This document shows positions 1 to 7,769 of a stretch of 64,000 nt of DNA, piece by piece. Position numbers and translations under genes: made by a program. Below the pieces are notes generated by a model, which made no database searches, was not told the origin of the DNA, and saw only the letters and a program-made list of their open reading frames with translations. Source of the DNA: AP-15 sp963787425 (lineage in GTDB: Bacteria > Pseudomonadota > Alphaproteobacteria > ATCC43930 > CGMCC-115725); contig CAWBCV010000004.1 of the NCBI GenBank assembly GCA_963787425.1, positions 1-64,000 on the forward strand. The letters are read 5' to 3'. Every line of letters begins with the position of its first letter. Within the stretch, counting starts at the first letter, position 1.

Positions 1-132
1 CGTGACCGGGACCCCCGGCGCCGGCGTCTGTGCCGCCGCCACCGGCACCTCGGTACCGGGGCTAAATCGCCAGATCACAACGATGGCCGCCAGCGAAAGG
101 ACTAGGACTGCTCCGATCGCACGCCTTACCAT
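1..132 (-). CDS. N-terminus of an exported or anchored protein (partial)
   Basis: An ORF reads out of the left edge of the window from an ATG at 132-130, giving 44 residues. It has a short basic N-terminus (MVRRA), a hydrophobic stretch at about residues 6-21 (signal peptide or membrane anchor), then a Pro/Ala/Val-rich linker. That arrangement is typical of HlyD/RND-type periplasmic adaptor subunits, but too little is present to assign a family. It follows the small membrane-protein gene at 257-457 on the same strand, so the two may be co-transcribed. The function is inferred from N-terminal architecture alone. Confidence 0.45.
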   Translation of the reverse strand, partial: MVRRAIGAVLVLSLAAIVVIWRFSPGTEVPVAAAQTPAPGVPVT

Positions 133-256
133 TCCGAGCGCCTCCGAACCTAAGCACCTATCGAGGCGCGACATCTATCATAGACAAACTCTACGAGTTC
201 ATCCGCGGCCGCTATCCCTGGATTTTTTGCCGCAGGTTATCCCTTCAGAAGCGGCG

Positions 257-457
257 CTATCGGCGCAGGGGTACCTCTATCGGGGCGCAATTCGTGCGTC
301 CCGACATCAGGCAATCTTCAATGCGGGAGCGCTCTCTGAGTTCTCTAACCAGAACCACCCCGGCAATCGCCAGCGCCAGGATGATGATCAACCCGATCAG
401 TGCCGCCGACCTCCGCTGGTCGGCTCCGTCCTCGCCGTGCTCGGATCGATTATCCAT
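257..457 (-). CDS. Small single-pass membrane protein, unknown function
   Basis: This encodes 66 residues from the ATG at 457; an in-frame GTG at 511 would add 18 residues. The acidic and basic N-terminus (about residues 1-16) is followed by one transmembrane helix (about 17-37, LIGLIIILALAIAGVVLV) and a charged tail containing two cysteines (DCLMSGRTNC). I recognise no named domain. The hydrophobic core flanked by a positive RELRER stretch argues for a real protein, and it is co-directional with the exported-protein start at 132. No ribosome site is obvious at either start. Confidence 0.5.
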   Translation of the reverse strand: MDNRSEHGEDGADQRRSAALIGLIIILALAIAGVVLVRELRERSRIEDCLMSGRTNCAPIEVPLRR

Positions 458-599
458 GGCCTGATGATCGGGTTGCTCTTTAAGACAATAATCCTGGCTG
501 CGGTCCGCCACAACCGGTGCAACCGCACCGGAACACGCTGGTTGCGAGCCTGGTTCGCGCTACGCTATTGAGGCGTTCGCATTAAGAGGACCATGAATC

Positions 600-1751
600 A
601 TGGCGCAACCCGGGCCGCTTTCCGGCATCACGATCGTCGATCTCTCCCGCATTCTGGCAGGCCCTTATTGCACGTTGCTGCTCGCCGAACTGGGGGCGCG
701 GGTGATCAAGGTCGAGCCGCCCCGGCAAGGCGACGACGCGCGCCATTACGGCCCCTTCAAAAACGGCAAATCGACCTATTTCGCCTCGGTCAACCGCGGC
801 AAGGAGTTGATCGCGCTCGATCTCAAATCGCCGCAGGGGCGGGACATATTCGAACGGCTGCTCGACAAGGCCGATGCACTCGTCGAGAACTTTCGCCCGG
901 GCACGATGGAAAAGCTCGGTTATGGCTGGGAGCGCCTGCATTCGCGCTATCCGCGCCTCGTCTACGCGGCCGCCTCGGGTTTCGGGCACAGCGGCCCCTA
1001 TTCCCATTACCCGGCTTATGACATGGTCGTGCAGGGTTTGGGCGGCGTCATGAGCATCACCGGTCACCCCGGAATGCCGCCGACCCGGGTCGGCACCTCG
1101 ATCGGCGACCTCGCCGGCGGCCTCTATACGGCGGTAGCTCTCAATGCCGCCCTGTTGCATCGCGAGCGGACCGGGGAAGCGACAAAGGTCGACGTCGCGC
1201 TGTTCGATTGCCAGCTGGCGCTGCTCGAAAACGCGATCATGCGCTATACTACCACGGGCGAAATTCCCGGGCCGATGGGCGCTCGCCATCCCTCGATCAC
1301 CCCGTTCGAAGCGTTCCACACCAAGGACGGCCATCTGATCATCGCAGCCGGCAATGACGGGCTCTTCGTCAAGCTGGCGCATGCTCTCGACCGGGCCGAC
1401 CTCTGCGAAAACCCACTCTTCAAGACGAACGACCTGCGCAACCGCCACCAGGAGGCATTGCGGGCCGAAATCGAGCGCGTGCTCGAAAGCGCCGGAACCG
1501 AGCACTGGATCGGCGTGCTGGAGGCGGGCGGCATCCCGTGCGGCGCGATCAACAATGTCGCGCAGGCAATTGCCCACCCGCAGGCCGCGGCGCGCAATAT
1601 GGTTATTTCCGTCGACGACCCGGTCACCGGTCCCTTGCAGCTCGCGGGCAACCCAATGAAGCTGTCGGGGTTCGCCGACCCGCCGACCCGCCCGCCTGCC
1701 CCCGATCTCGACGCCGACCGCGACGCGATCCTGCGCGAACTCGGCCTCTAG
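600..1751 (+). CDS. CaiB/BaiF family CoA-transferase
   Basis: 383 residues, the usual length for class III (formyl-CoA type) CoA-transferases, which move CoA between carboxylic acids through an aspartyl-CoA anhydride. The N-terminus (GITIVDLSRILAGPYCT) is the family Rossmann entry. ARVIKVEPP, LVENFRPGTMEKLG and the AAASGFGHSGPY loop are diagnostic. Asp170 in VGTSIGDLAGG aligns with the catalytic Asp169 of formyl-CoA transferase. The substrate cannot be read from sequence. Its TAG stop shares a base with the GTG start of the penicillin acylase, implying co-transcription and translational coupling. Confidence 0.93.
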   Translation: MAQPGPLSGITIVDLSRILAGPYCTLLLAELGARVIKVEPPRQGDDARHYGPFKNGKSTYFASVNRGKELIALDLKSPQGRDIFERLLDKADALVENFRPGTMEKLGYGWERLHSRYPRLVYAAASGFGHSGPYSHYPAYDMVVQGLGGVMSITGHPGMPPTRVGTSIGDLAGGLYTAVALNAALLHRERTGEATKVDVALFDCQLALLENAIMRYTTTGEIPGPMGARHPSITPFEAFHTKDGHLIIAAGNDGLFVKLAHALDRADLCENPLFKTNDLRNRHQEALRAEIERVLESAGTEHWIGVLEAGGIPCGAINNVAQAIAHPQAAARNMVISVDDPVTGPLQLAGNPMKLSGFADPPTRPPAPDLDADRDAILRELGL

Positions 1752-4135
1752 TGGCGGCCCCCTCCCCTTCCCTCCCGCGTCGGCGAGGCAGGGTCAGGGT
1801 CGGGGCCGGCCTCATTGCGCTGCTACTGATCGCCCTCGGCGGCGGGTTCTATCTTTACCTTCGCTCGGCCCTGCCGCAGACCGACGGCCGCATCGTGCTG
1901 GCCGGACCAAAGGCCGAGATCCGGGTCGAGTGCGATGTCGACGGAGTGCCGCACATCATCGCGAAGAGCGACGAGGACCTCGCCTTCGGCCTCGGCTTTG
2001 TGCATGCCCAGGAGCGGCTGTTCCAGATGGAGATGCAGCGGCGCTACGGCGCGGGCCGGCTCTCCGAAATCTTCGGACCCCAGGCGGTGACGGTCGATCG
2101 GCAGATGCGGGTGCTTGGCCTGTATCGTGCCGCCGAAGCCGAAATACCGTTCCTGTCGGCCGCGATGAACCGCGCGCTCGAGGCCTATGCCGCCGGGATC
2201 AACGCCTTTCTGAGATCGCGCCGAGGTGCGCTGCCGCCCGAATTCCTGCTGCTCGGCTTTGCCCCCGAGCCGTGGCGGCCGGCCGACAGTCTCGTCTGGG
2301 GAAAGCTAATGGCGGTGCTGCTCGGCGGCAATTACCGCGGCGAATTGCTGCGGGCCCGGATGGCGCGGACGATCTCGGCGGCAGACCTTGCCTTTCTATA
2401 CCCGGAATACCCGCAAGGCGCGCCGACCACGCTCGCCGAGATGGTGCCGATCTATCGGCGGCTGGCGCTCGACGATTTGTATGGGGCACTGCCCGCGGTG
2501 GTGGGGCCAAACTATGCCTCCAACAACTGGGTCGTCGACGGACGGCACAGCGCCAGCGGCAAGCCGATCCTCGCGAACGACCCGCATCTGGCCTTTGGCG
2601 CGCCGGGCTATTGGTATCTCGCTCGGCTCGAAACGCCGCAGCACCAGATCACCGGGGCTACCGCCGCCGGGGTCCCGCTGGTCGTGATCGGCCACAACGA
2701 GCGGATCGCCTGGGGGTTCACGACGACGACTGCCGATGTCGAGGACCTCTATGTCGAGCAGGTCGATCCCGCCGATCCCGAACGCTATCTGACGCCGCAA
2801 GGGAGCGCGCCGTTCCAGTTGCGGCGCGAAACCATCGTGGTGAAAGGCGCCGCGCCCGTCGACATGACGATCCGTGAGACCCGCCATGGCCCGGTGCTGT
2901 CGGACGCCTTGCCGCCGGGCGCCGCCGAGCCGGGATTTGTCCTGGCCTTGGCGGCGACCTTCACGATTCCCGATGACCGCAGCGCCGAGGCATTATGGGA
3001 GGTCAACCGCGCGGTCGATTGGCCGGGCTTTCGGGCGGCACTGCATCACTTTGTCGGGCCGATCCAGAACATTGTCTATGCCGATGTCGACGGCACGATC
3101 GGCTTCATTGCACCGGGGCTGGTGCCGATCCGCCGAAGCGGGCAAGGCTGGCTCCCGGCGCCGGGATGGACCGGCGAGCATGATTGGACCGGGTTCATAC
3201 CCTCCGAAGCGCTGCCGCGTGCCGTCAACCCGCCCTCCGGCCACTTCGTCACCGCCAACAACAAGATCGTGCCGGACAGCTATCCCTATTTCCTGAGCCG
3301 TGACTGGGATCTCCCTAACCGCGCCGAGCGGATTGAGGCCCTGCTCGCGGCAACCCCCGTGCAGACAACGGCATCCAGCGCCGCGATTCAGGCCGATACG
3401 CTGTCGCTGATGGCCCAGCACCTAGTTCCGCTTATGACGAGCATCGCCGTTGTGAACGAGGACACCCGGGAGGCGGTCGAACGGCTGCGGGGCTGGGATT
3501 TTCGCATGGATATGGACAAGGTCGAGCCATTGCTGTTCACCGCATGGCTGCGCGAGTTCAGCCGCTCGATCCTGCTCGGGCGGTTCGGCGATGCCGTGTC
3601 CGATTACTGGGATTTGCGGCCCCGAGTTATGGAAGCGGTTTTGACCGAACGCCCGGATTGGTGCGACAACTCGAAGCGGCCCGGTGCGGAGAGCTGCGGG
3701 TCGCGGCTAGTCGAAGCGCTCGATGCGGCGCTTGTACGGCTGCGTCGCGACTACGGCACCGATATGGTGCAATGGCAATGGCGGCGGGCGCATGTCGCCA
3801 TTTTTGCGAACCAGGTGTTCAGCAGGATCCCGGTGCTGCGAGACTGGCTCAGGATCGCGATCCCGACATCGGGTGGATACGATACGCTCAATCGCGGCCC
3901 GAGCACGATCCGCGACGACGCAACGCCATTCGGGCAGCGTTTCGGCGCCGGGCTGCGCATGATCATCGATCTGGCCTCACCGAAGGACGCCAGGATGATT
4001 GCCACACCCGGGCAATCCGGCGACCCGCTCTCGGCTCACTCTGCCGATTTGCTACGGCGCTGGCGTGATTTCGACTGGCTCGTGCCCGGTCGATCCGCCG
4101 CAGTCTCCACCCTCGTCTTGGTTCCGAAGCAATGA
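1751..4135 (+). CDS. Penicillin acylase family protein (Ntn hydrolase)
   Basis: 794 residues from a GTG at 1751 that overlaps the upstream stop; no in-frame ATG occurs before the conserved region. A basic segment and one hydrophobic helix (about residues 18-38) act as signal or anchor, so the enzyme should be periplasmic. The precursor has an alpha-chain region (AHAQERLFQMEMQRRYGAGRLSE, written here only to show the family signature in part: HAQERLFQMEMQRR), a spacer, then the beta chain beginning at Ser257 in the YASNNWVVDG motif, the expected autocatalytic nucleophile. NDPHL and the FVTANNK motif are also present. Family members hydrolyse amide bonds of beta-lactams, acyl-homoserine lactones or other N-acyl compounds; the substrate here is unknown. 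The first about 15 residues derive from a repeat-like sequence. Confidence 0.9.
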   Translation: MAAPSPSLPRRRGRVRVGAGLIALLLIALGGGFYLYLRSALPQTDGRIVLAGPKAEIRVECDVDGVPHIIAKSDEDLAFGLGFVHAQERLFQMEMQRRYGAGRLSEIFGPQAVTVDRQMRVLGLYRAAEAEIPFLSAAMNRALEAYAAGINAFLRSRRGALPPEFLLLGFAPEPWRPADSLVWGKLMAVLLGGNYRGELLRARMARTISAADLAFLYPEYPQGAPTTLAEMVPIYRRLALDDLYGALPAVVGPNYASNNWVVDGRHSASGKPILANDPHLAFGAPGYWYLARLETPQHQITGATAAGVPLVVIGHNERIAWGFTTTTADVEDLYVEQVDPADPERYLTPQGSAPFQLRRETIVVKGAAPVDMTIRETRHGPVLSDALPPGAAEPGFVLALAATFTIPDDRSAEALWEVNRAVDWPGFRAALHHFVGPIQNIVYADVDGTIGFIAPGLVPIRRSGQGWLPAPGWTGEHDWTGFIPSEALPRAVNPPSGHFVTANNKIVPDSYPYFLSRDWDLPNRAERIEALLAATPVQTTASSAAIQADTLSLMAQHLVPLMTSIAVVNEDTREAVERLRGWDFRMDMDKVEPLLFTAWLREFSRSILLGRFGDAVSDYWDLRPRVMEAVLTERPDWCDNSKRPGAESCGSRLVEALDAALVRLRRDYGTDMVQWQWRRAHVAIFANQVFSRIPVLRDWLRIAIPTSGGYDTLNRGPSTIRDDATPFGQRFGAGLRMIIDLASPKDARMIATPGQSGDPLSAHSADLLRRWRDFDWLVPGRSAAVSTLVLVPKQ
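1755..1808. repeat. REP-like palindromic element at the acylase start
   Basis: Arms CGGCCCC (1755-1761) and GGGGCCG (1802-1808) flank C-rich then G-rich tracts, with CCCTCCCC-like and GGGTCAGGGTCGGGG segments. On either strand it translates to the Leu-Pro-Arg-Arg-Arg-Gly type peptide commonly produced by such repeats. It resembles the elements at 40995 and 46228 but is shorter and more diverged. Confidence 0.4.
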
Positions 4136-4266
4136 ATAATTTACCTGTCGATGACTGGCGTGATCCATCGGAGAAAGTTCAAGGAAGGTACTTACTAAGG
4201 TCTTCCAGCAAAAAGCTTCTCGAACTGCGCCCACTTTACCCTCTCCCCCCGCACCCTCTCCCCCCG

Positions 4267-4275
4267 CCGGCCGCG
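4267..4275. repeat. Left target-site duplication of IS4 element
   Basis: The 9-bp CCGGCCGCG directly precedes the left inverted repeat and recurs directly after the right one at 5573-5581. A 9-bp duplication is within the range known for IS4-family insertion. The flanking sequence (CCCTCTCCCCCCG to the left, GGGGAGAGG to the right) shows the target was itself a palindromic C-rich/G-rich repeat. Confidence 0.9.
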
Positions 4276-4294
4276 CAGGGCTGTCCGGGGAAAC
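4276..4294 (+). repeat. IS4 left terminal inverted repeat
   Basis: 19 bp, CAGGGCTGTCCGGGGAAAC, perfectly complementary to 5554-5572. The outer CAGGGCTGTCC end is likely the transposase cleavage site. Confidence 0.93.
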
Positions 4295-4389
4295 GGAGGG
4301 GTGAATTTATTAGCCGCAGGCGCATGCCCCGCGAGACGGAGATTTTCCGTCTACTTTCTGGTTTGCGAGACTCAGAAAGAGGACGGGGC

Positions 4390-5553
4390 ATGCGCTTTTC
4401 ACCTAGCATCTTCGGCAAGCTGCTTGAACCGATCAAGCGCCGCCAGTTCGACAGGCTCGTCGAGCGTCATGCCGGCGATGCCTACGTCAAATCGTTTACC
4501 AGCTGGAACCATCTGCTGGCGCTGGTCTACGCCCCGTTCTCCTCGGCCACCAGCCTGCGGGGCCTGGAAGCGGGTTGGAACGCCAAGCGCCAGCATCACT
4601 ACCATCTGGGCAGCGGCCCGCTGGTCCGCTCGACCTTGGCCGATGCCAACAAACGGCGACCTGTTGCGCTGTTTGCCGAGACCTTCGGCCTGGTCGCAAG
4701 CCAGCTCGATCGGCAGGCGCGACGCGACGGCGCCGCCATGGTGAAGCTGATCGATTCGACGCCGATCCCGCTCGGCAAGCTGTGCGACTGGGCCAAATCG
4801 AACGGGCGCATCCGCGGCCTGAAGATGCATGTCGTCTTTGACCCGAAGGCCGACTGTCCGGGCATCCTCGACATCACCGATGCCAACGTCAACGACGCCC
4901 AGATCGGCCGCACGATCACCATCGAGCCGGGGGCGACCTATGTCTTTGACAAGGGCTATTGCCATTATGGCTGGTGGACCGCGATCGCCGACCAGGGCGC
5001 GGTCTTCCTCACCCGACCCAAGACCAATATGCGCCTCGACATCGTTGGCGAGCGCCCCATCGCGCTGGCGCAAGGCGATGATTTCACCGTGCTCCACGAC
5101 ACCGAGGTGCGCTTCGCCAGCAAGGGCGATTCGACACTGCCGATGCGGCTGCGCCGCCTGCGGGTCCAGCGCACCGACGGGAAAACCATTACCCTGCTGA
5201 CCAACGACCTCGAGCGCGCCGCCGTCGATGTCGCCGCCCTCTACAAGGCCCGGTGGCAGATCGAGCTGCTGTTTCGCTGGATCAAACAGCATCTTCACAT
5301 CCGCCGCTTTCTCGGCAACAACGACAACGCGATCCGCCTCCAGCTCTTCGCCGCGATGATCGCCTACGCGCTGCTGCGCATCGCCGCCCGCAGCCACCGC
5401 ATCGAGATCTCGATCCTGCGCTTCACCGATCTGGTCGCTCTGTGCCTCTTCGAGCGCCGCCACATCGGCGCCATCGACAAACCCCCGCCCGTCAACCCAA
5501 GCCTCCCAAAATGTCAAAACTCTCAAAATCAGCTGAGTTTCGGCTATGCCTGA
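4390..5553 (+). CDS. IS4-family DDE transposase
   Basis: 387 residues from the ATG at 4390; an in-frame opening further upstream is non-coding. The N-terminal about 80 residues (MRFSPSIFGKLLEPI..., SFTSWNHLLALVYA) match the DUF4372-type DNA-binding domain of IS4-group enzymes. The RNase-H-like catalytic core follows, with Asp122 (LIDSTPIPL), Asp187 (VFDKGY) and Glu292. The C-terminal Y285-(2)-R288-(3)-E292-(6)-K299 spacing is exactly the YREK signature of the IS4 family. No frameshift or internal stop is present, so the enzyme should be functional. It moves its own element by cut-and-paste transposition. Confidence 0.95.
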   Translation: MRFSPSIFGKLLEPIKRRQFDRLVERHAGDAYVKSFTSWNHLLALVYAPFSSATSLRGLEAGWNAKRQHHYHLGSGPLVRSTLADANKRRPVALFAETFGLVASQLDRQARRDGAAMVKLIDSTPIPLGKLCDWAKSNGRIRGLKMHVVFDPKADCPGILDITDANVNDAQIGRTITIEPGATYVFDKGYCHYGWWTAIADQGAVFLTRPKTNMRLDIVGERPIALAQGDDFTVLHDTEVRFASKGDSTLPMRLRRLRVQRTDGKTITLLTNDLERAAVDVAALYKARWQIELLFRWIKQHLHIRRFLGNNDNAIRLQLFAAMIAYALLRIAARSHRIEISILRFTDLVALCLFERRHIGAIDKPPPVNPSLPKCQNSQNQLSFGYA

Positions 5554-5572
5554 GTTTCCCCGGACAGCCCTG
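5554..5572 (-). repeat. IS4 right terminal inverted repeat
   Basis: 19 bp, perfect reverse complement of 4276-4294, starting at the base after the transposase stop codon. Confidence 0.93.
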
Positions 5573-5581
5573 CCGGCCGCG
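5573..5581. repeat. Right target-site duplication of IS4 element
   Basis: CCGGCCGCG, identical to 4267-4275. The original target GGGGAGAGG tail continues to the right. Confidence 0.9.
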
Positions 5582-5607
5582 GGGAGAGGTTCCCGTCCGG
5601 GCCTACG

Positions 5608-6858
5608 ATGACGAACGACCTCCCCGTCACGATCACGGCGGTCCGGCAGGCCGCCGCGGCGATCGACGGTGCGATCAGGCACACGCCGGTGATACCGGCG
5701 CCGGCAATCTCCGAGCTGGCCGGCGCCGAGATCCATCTGAAGCTGGAGACGCTGCATCGCACCGGTTCGTTCAAAGAACGCGGCGCCCTCGCCAAGCTGC
5801 TGACCTTGGACCCGAGTGCGCGCCGCGCCGGCGTGGTGGCAATGTCGGCCGGCAACCATGCGCAGGGGGTCGCCTACCATGCCCGGCGGCTCGGAATTCC
5901 GGCGACAATCGTGATGCCCGAAGGCACACCCTTCATCAAGATCGATCGCACCGAGGCTTACGGCGCGAAGGTCCTGCTCAAGGGCGACAGCCTCGCCGCT
6001 GCCCGCGAGGCCGCCGACGCGGTGGCCCGCGATAAGGGGCTGGTTCTGGTCCATCCCTATGACGATCCGGCGGTCATCGCCGGTCAAGGCACGATCGCGC
6101 TCGAGCTCCTAGCCGACCAACCCGATCTCGACGCGATCGTCGTGCCGATCGGCGGCGGCGGACTGATATCCGGGATCGCGGTCGCCGCCAAGGCGCTCAA
6201 CCCGCACATCGAGATAATCGGCGTCCAGTCGACCCTCTATCCGTCGATGTACCGGCTGATGCGCGGGGAGGACCCTGGTCCGCCGGCCGCAGCCGCGACC
6301 CTCGCCGAGGGCATCGCAGTCAAGGAGCCGGGCCGACTGACGAGGCGCATCGTCGAGGCCCTCGTCTCGGACATCCTGCTGGTCGACGATATGACGATCG
6401 AGCGCGCGATCGAAGTTCTGCTCGAGCGGCAGAAATTGGTGGTCGAAGGGGCGGGGGCCGCAGGTCTCGCTGCCGTGCTGGCGGCGCCGGACCGGTTTCG
6501 CGGCCGGCGTGTCGGTGTTGCGATTTGCGGCGGCAACATCGACGCGCGCCTCCTCGCCTCGATTCTGATGCGCGGTCTGGTGCATGAGGGCCGGCTGGTC
6601 CGGCTGCGCTCGGAATTGCCCGACATCCCGGGCGCCCTCTCGCGCCTATCCGGGGTGATCGGCAAGCATTCCGGCAACATCGTCGAAGTGCACCATCAGC
6701 GCCTGTTTCACGATACCTCGGTCAAGCGCGCCGAACTCGACGTCGTCGTCGAGACCCAGAACCGCCGCCATGTCGAGGTATTGATCGCAGCGCTCGTCGC
6801 GGCCGGCTTCCCGACCCACCTGCTGCCAAACGGCGGGTTCGACGAGGAGGAAGCCTAG
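5608..6858 (+). CDS. ilvA: Threonine ammonia-lyase with C-terminal ACT domain
   Basis: 416 residues of a PLP fold-type II enzyme that deaminates threonine (often also serine) to 2-oxobutyrate. Lys56 in TGSFKERGA is the PLP lysine. SAGNHAQGVA, the glycine-rich phosphate cup GGGGLISG and the C-terminal CGGNID segment are conserved. The last about 80 residues (SELPDIPGALSRLSGVIGKHSGNI) form a single ACT-like domain. This is the 400-420-residue architecture, shorter than the two-ACT biosynthetic E. coli IlvA, so it could serve isoleucine synthesis or catabolism. The IS4 element ends 35 bp upstream. Its stop overlaps the convergent DUF1330 stop within a shared CTAG. Confidence 0.9.
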   Translation: MTNDLPVTITAVRQAAAAIDGAIRHTPVIPAPAISELAGAEIHLKLETLHRTGSFKERGALAKLLTLDPSARRAGVVAMSAGNHAQGVAYHARRLGIPATIVMPEGTPFIKIDRTEAYGAKVLLKGDSLAAAREAADAVARDKGLVLVHPYDDPAVIAGQGTIALELLADQPDLDAIVVPIGGGGLISGIAVAAKALNPHIEIIGVQSTLYPSMYRLMRGEDPGPPAAAATLAEGIAVKEPGRLTRRIVEALVSDILLVDDMTIERAIEVLLERQKLVVEGAGAAGLAAVLAAPDRFRGRRVGVAICGGNIDARLLASILMRGLVHEGRLVRLRSELPDIPGALSRLSGVIGKHSGNIVEVHHQRLFHDTSVKRAELDVVVETQNRRHVEVLIAALVAAGFPTHLLPNGGFDEEEA

Positions 6859-7142
6859 GCCCCCTCGACCAGGAATACGCGTCCGCGCGAAGCGGACTGC
6901 CGGATTTTCAGTGCTTTCTGATATTCGTCGGAGTGGTACCAGCGGCGGGCGGTGTTCGCATCCGGAAATTCGATGACGACGATCCGTTCCGGCTCGGGCT
7001 CGCCTTCGAGCAGATCGACTTTGCCACCACGCACGACGAAGCGCCCGCCGAATCGCGCGATGCTGGCCGCCGCCAGCGGCCGATATTGATCGTAGCTCGC
7101 GGGATCGGTCACTTGTATGTCGGCAATGAGGTAGGCGGCGAT
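6855..7142 (-). CDS. DUF1330 family protein with apparent ATC start
   Basis: The family consensus N-terminus (AAYLIADIQVTDPASYDQY) is encoded upstream of the first standard start, a GTG at 7112. In frame between the TAA at 7178-7176 and that GTG there is no ATG, GTG or TTG, but an ATC at 7142-7140 sits exactly where the family methionine is expected, six bases after an AGGAG ribosome site. From there the protein has 95 residues with the ferredoxin-like alpha/beta fold of DUF1330 (GGRFVVRGG, RIVVIEFPD, WYHSDEYQKALKIR). Either a rare ATC start or a single ATG-to-ATC change or error. It converges on ilvA with overlapping stops. Biochemical role unknown. Confidence 0.75.
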   Translation of the reverse strand: MAAYLIADIQVTDPASYDQYRPLAAASIARFGGRFVVRGGKVDLLEGEPEPERIVVIEFPDANTARRWYHSDEYQKALKIRQSASRGRVFLVEGA

Positions 7143-7235
7143 GGGATTCTCCTCAAGGGTCGAAACACCGCCACCTTATCCCGAACCTTGCCGCCGCGGC
7201 GATGATCCCTACATGCTGCGCGGTTTTCGCAGCGC

Positions 7236-7751
7236 ATGGTGCCGATCATGGCCAGCTTTGGCTATGCCTCGACCTTTTATGACACTCGCGGGATGCCCGA
7301 TCCGGCGGCACTGCCGCAGGCGTATGAGGGCGTGCTGTGGCGCCGTACCTTGGCCTATTTCGTCGACCTCTGCGTGATCGGCGTGCTCGCCGTGTTCTGC
7401 TGGATCGTCTTTGCCGTGCTCTGGGTCCTCAGCTTCGGACTGCTGGGGCCGGTGCTGTGGTTTCTTTTCGGGTTGATCCCGCTCGCTTATCATACCTTGT
7501 TGCTGAGCGGTCCGCGGTCCGCGACCATAGGCATGCGGTTCTTCGATGTCGAGCTGCGTTCGGTGACCGGGGAGCGGCCCGGGTTCTTGCAGGCGCTGAT
7601 ACAGACTGTGCTTTTTTATATCACCGTCGGGGCCACCTGCTCCCTGATCCTGCTGGTGGTTCTCTTTAGCCGGCATAAGCGCACATTGCATGACATGCTG
7701 GCCGGCACCGTTATCGTGCGGCGTTTTCCGACTCGTTGGGCAACGGCGTAG
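7236..7751 (+). CDS. RDD family membrane protein
   Basis: 171 residues from the ATG at 7236; the ATG at 7248 (MASFGYAS) is an alternative. The RDD signature is present: WRRTLAYFVDL at the first helix, three hydrophobic segments (about residues 40-60, 63-85, 125-148), TIGMRFFDVELRS between helices and the terminal KRTLHDMLAGTVIV. Family members are inner-membrane proteins; some are implicated in ion exchange, most have no known function. It stands alone, divergent from the DUF1330 gene. Confidence 0.85.
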   Translation: MVPIMASFGYASTFYDTRGMPDPAALPQAYEGVLWRRTLAYFVDLCVIGVLAVFCWIVFAVLWVLSFGLLGPVLWFLFGLIPLAYHTLLLSGPRSATIGMRFFDVELRSVTGERPGFLQALIQTVLFYITVGATCSLILLVVLFSRHKRTLHDMLAGTVIVRRFPTRWATA

Positions 7752-7769
7752 GACCCGCGGCGCCCCTGA

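Larger units (their letters stand above)
4276..5572 (+). mobile_element. Complete IS4-family insertion sequence
   Basis: A 1297-bp element bounded by perfect 19-bp inverted repeats (CAGGGCTGTCCGGGGAAAC at 4276-4294 and its complement at 5554-5572) and a 9-bp direct target duplication (4267-4275 and 5573-5581). It carries one intact transposase whose stop codon directly abuts the right repeat. Perfect ends, intact duplication and an undamaged transposase argue for recent insertion and likely activity. It lies 35 bp upstream of the threonine ammonia-lyase start, so it has probably separated that gene from its original leader or promoter. Confidence 0.95.

Noticed and set aside
4132..4389. Open frame in phase upstream of the IS4 transposase, starting at the acylase stop
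   Set aside because: It crosses the target duplication and left inverted repeat of the IS; the ATG at 4390 matches the transposase family start.
4399..6087. 562-codon minus-strand ORF across the IS and ilvA
   Set aside because: It runs antisense through two confidently assigned genes and has no recognisable domain; long antisense frames are common at this GC content.
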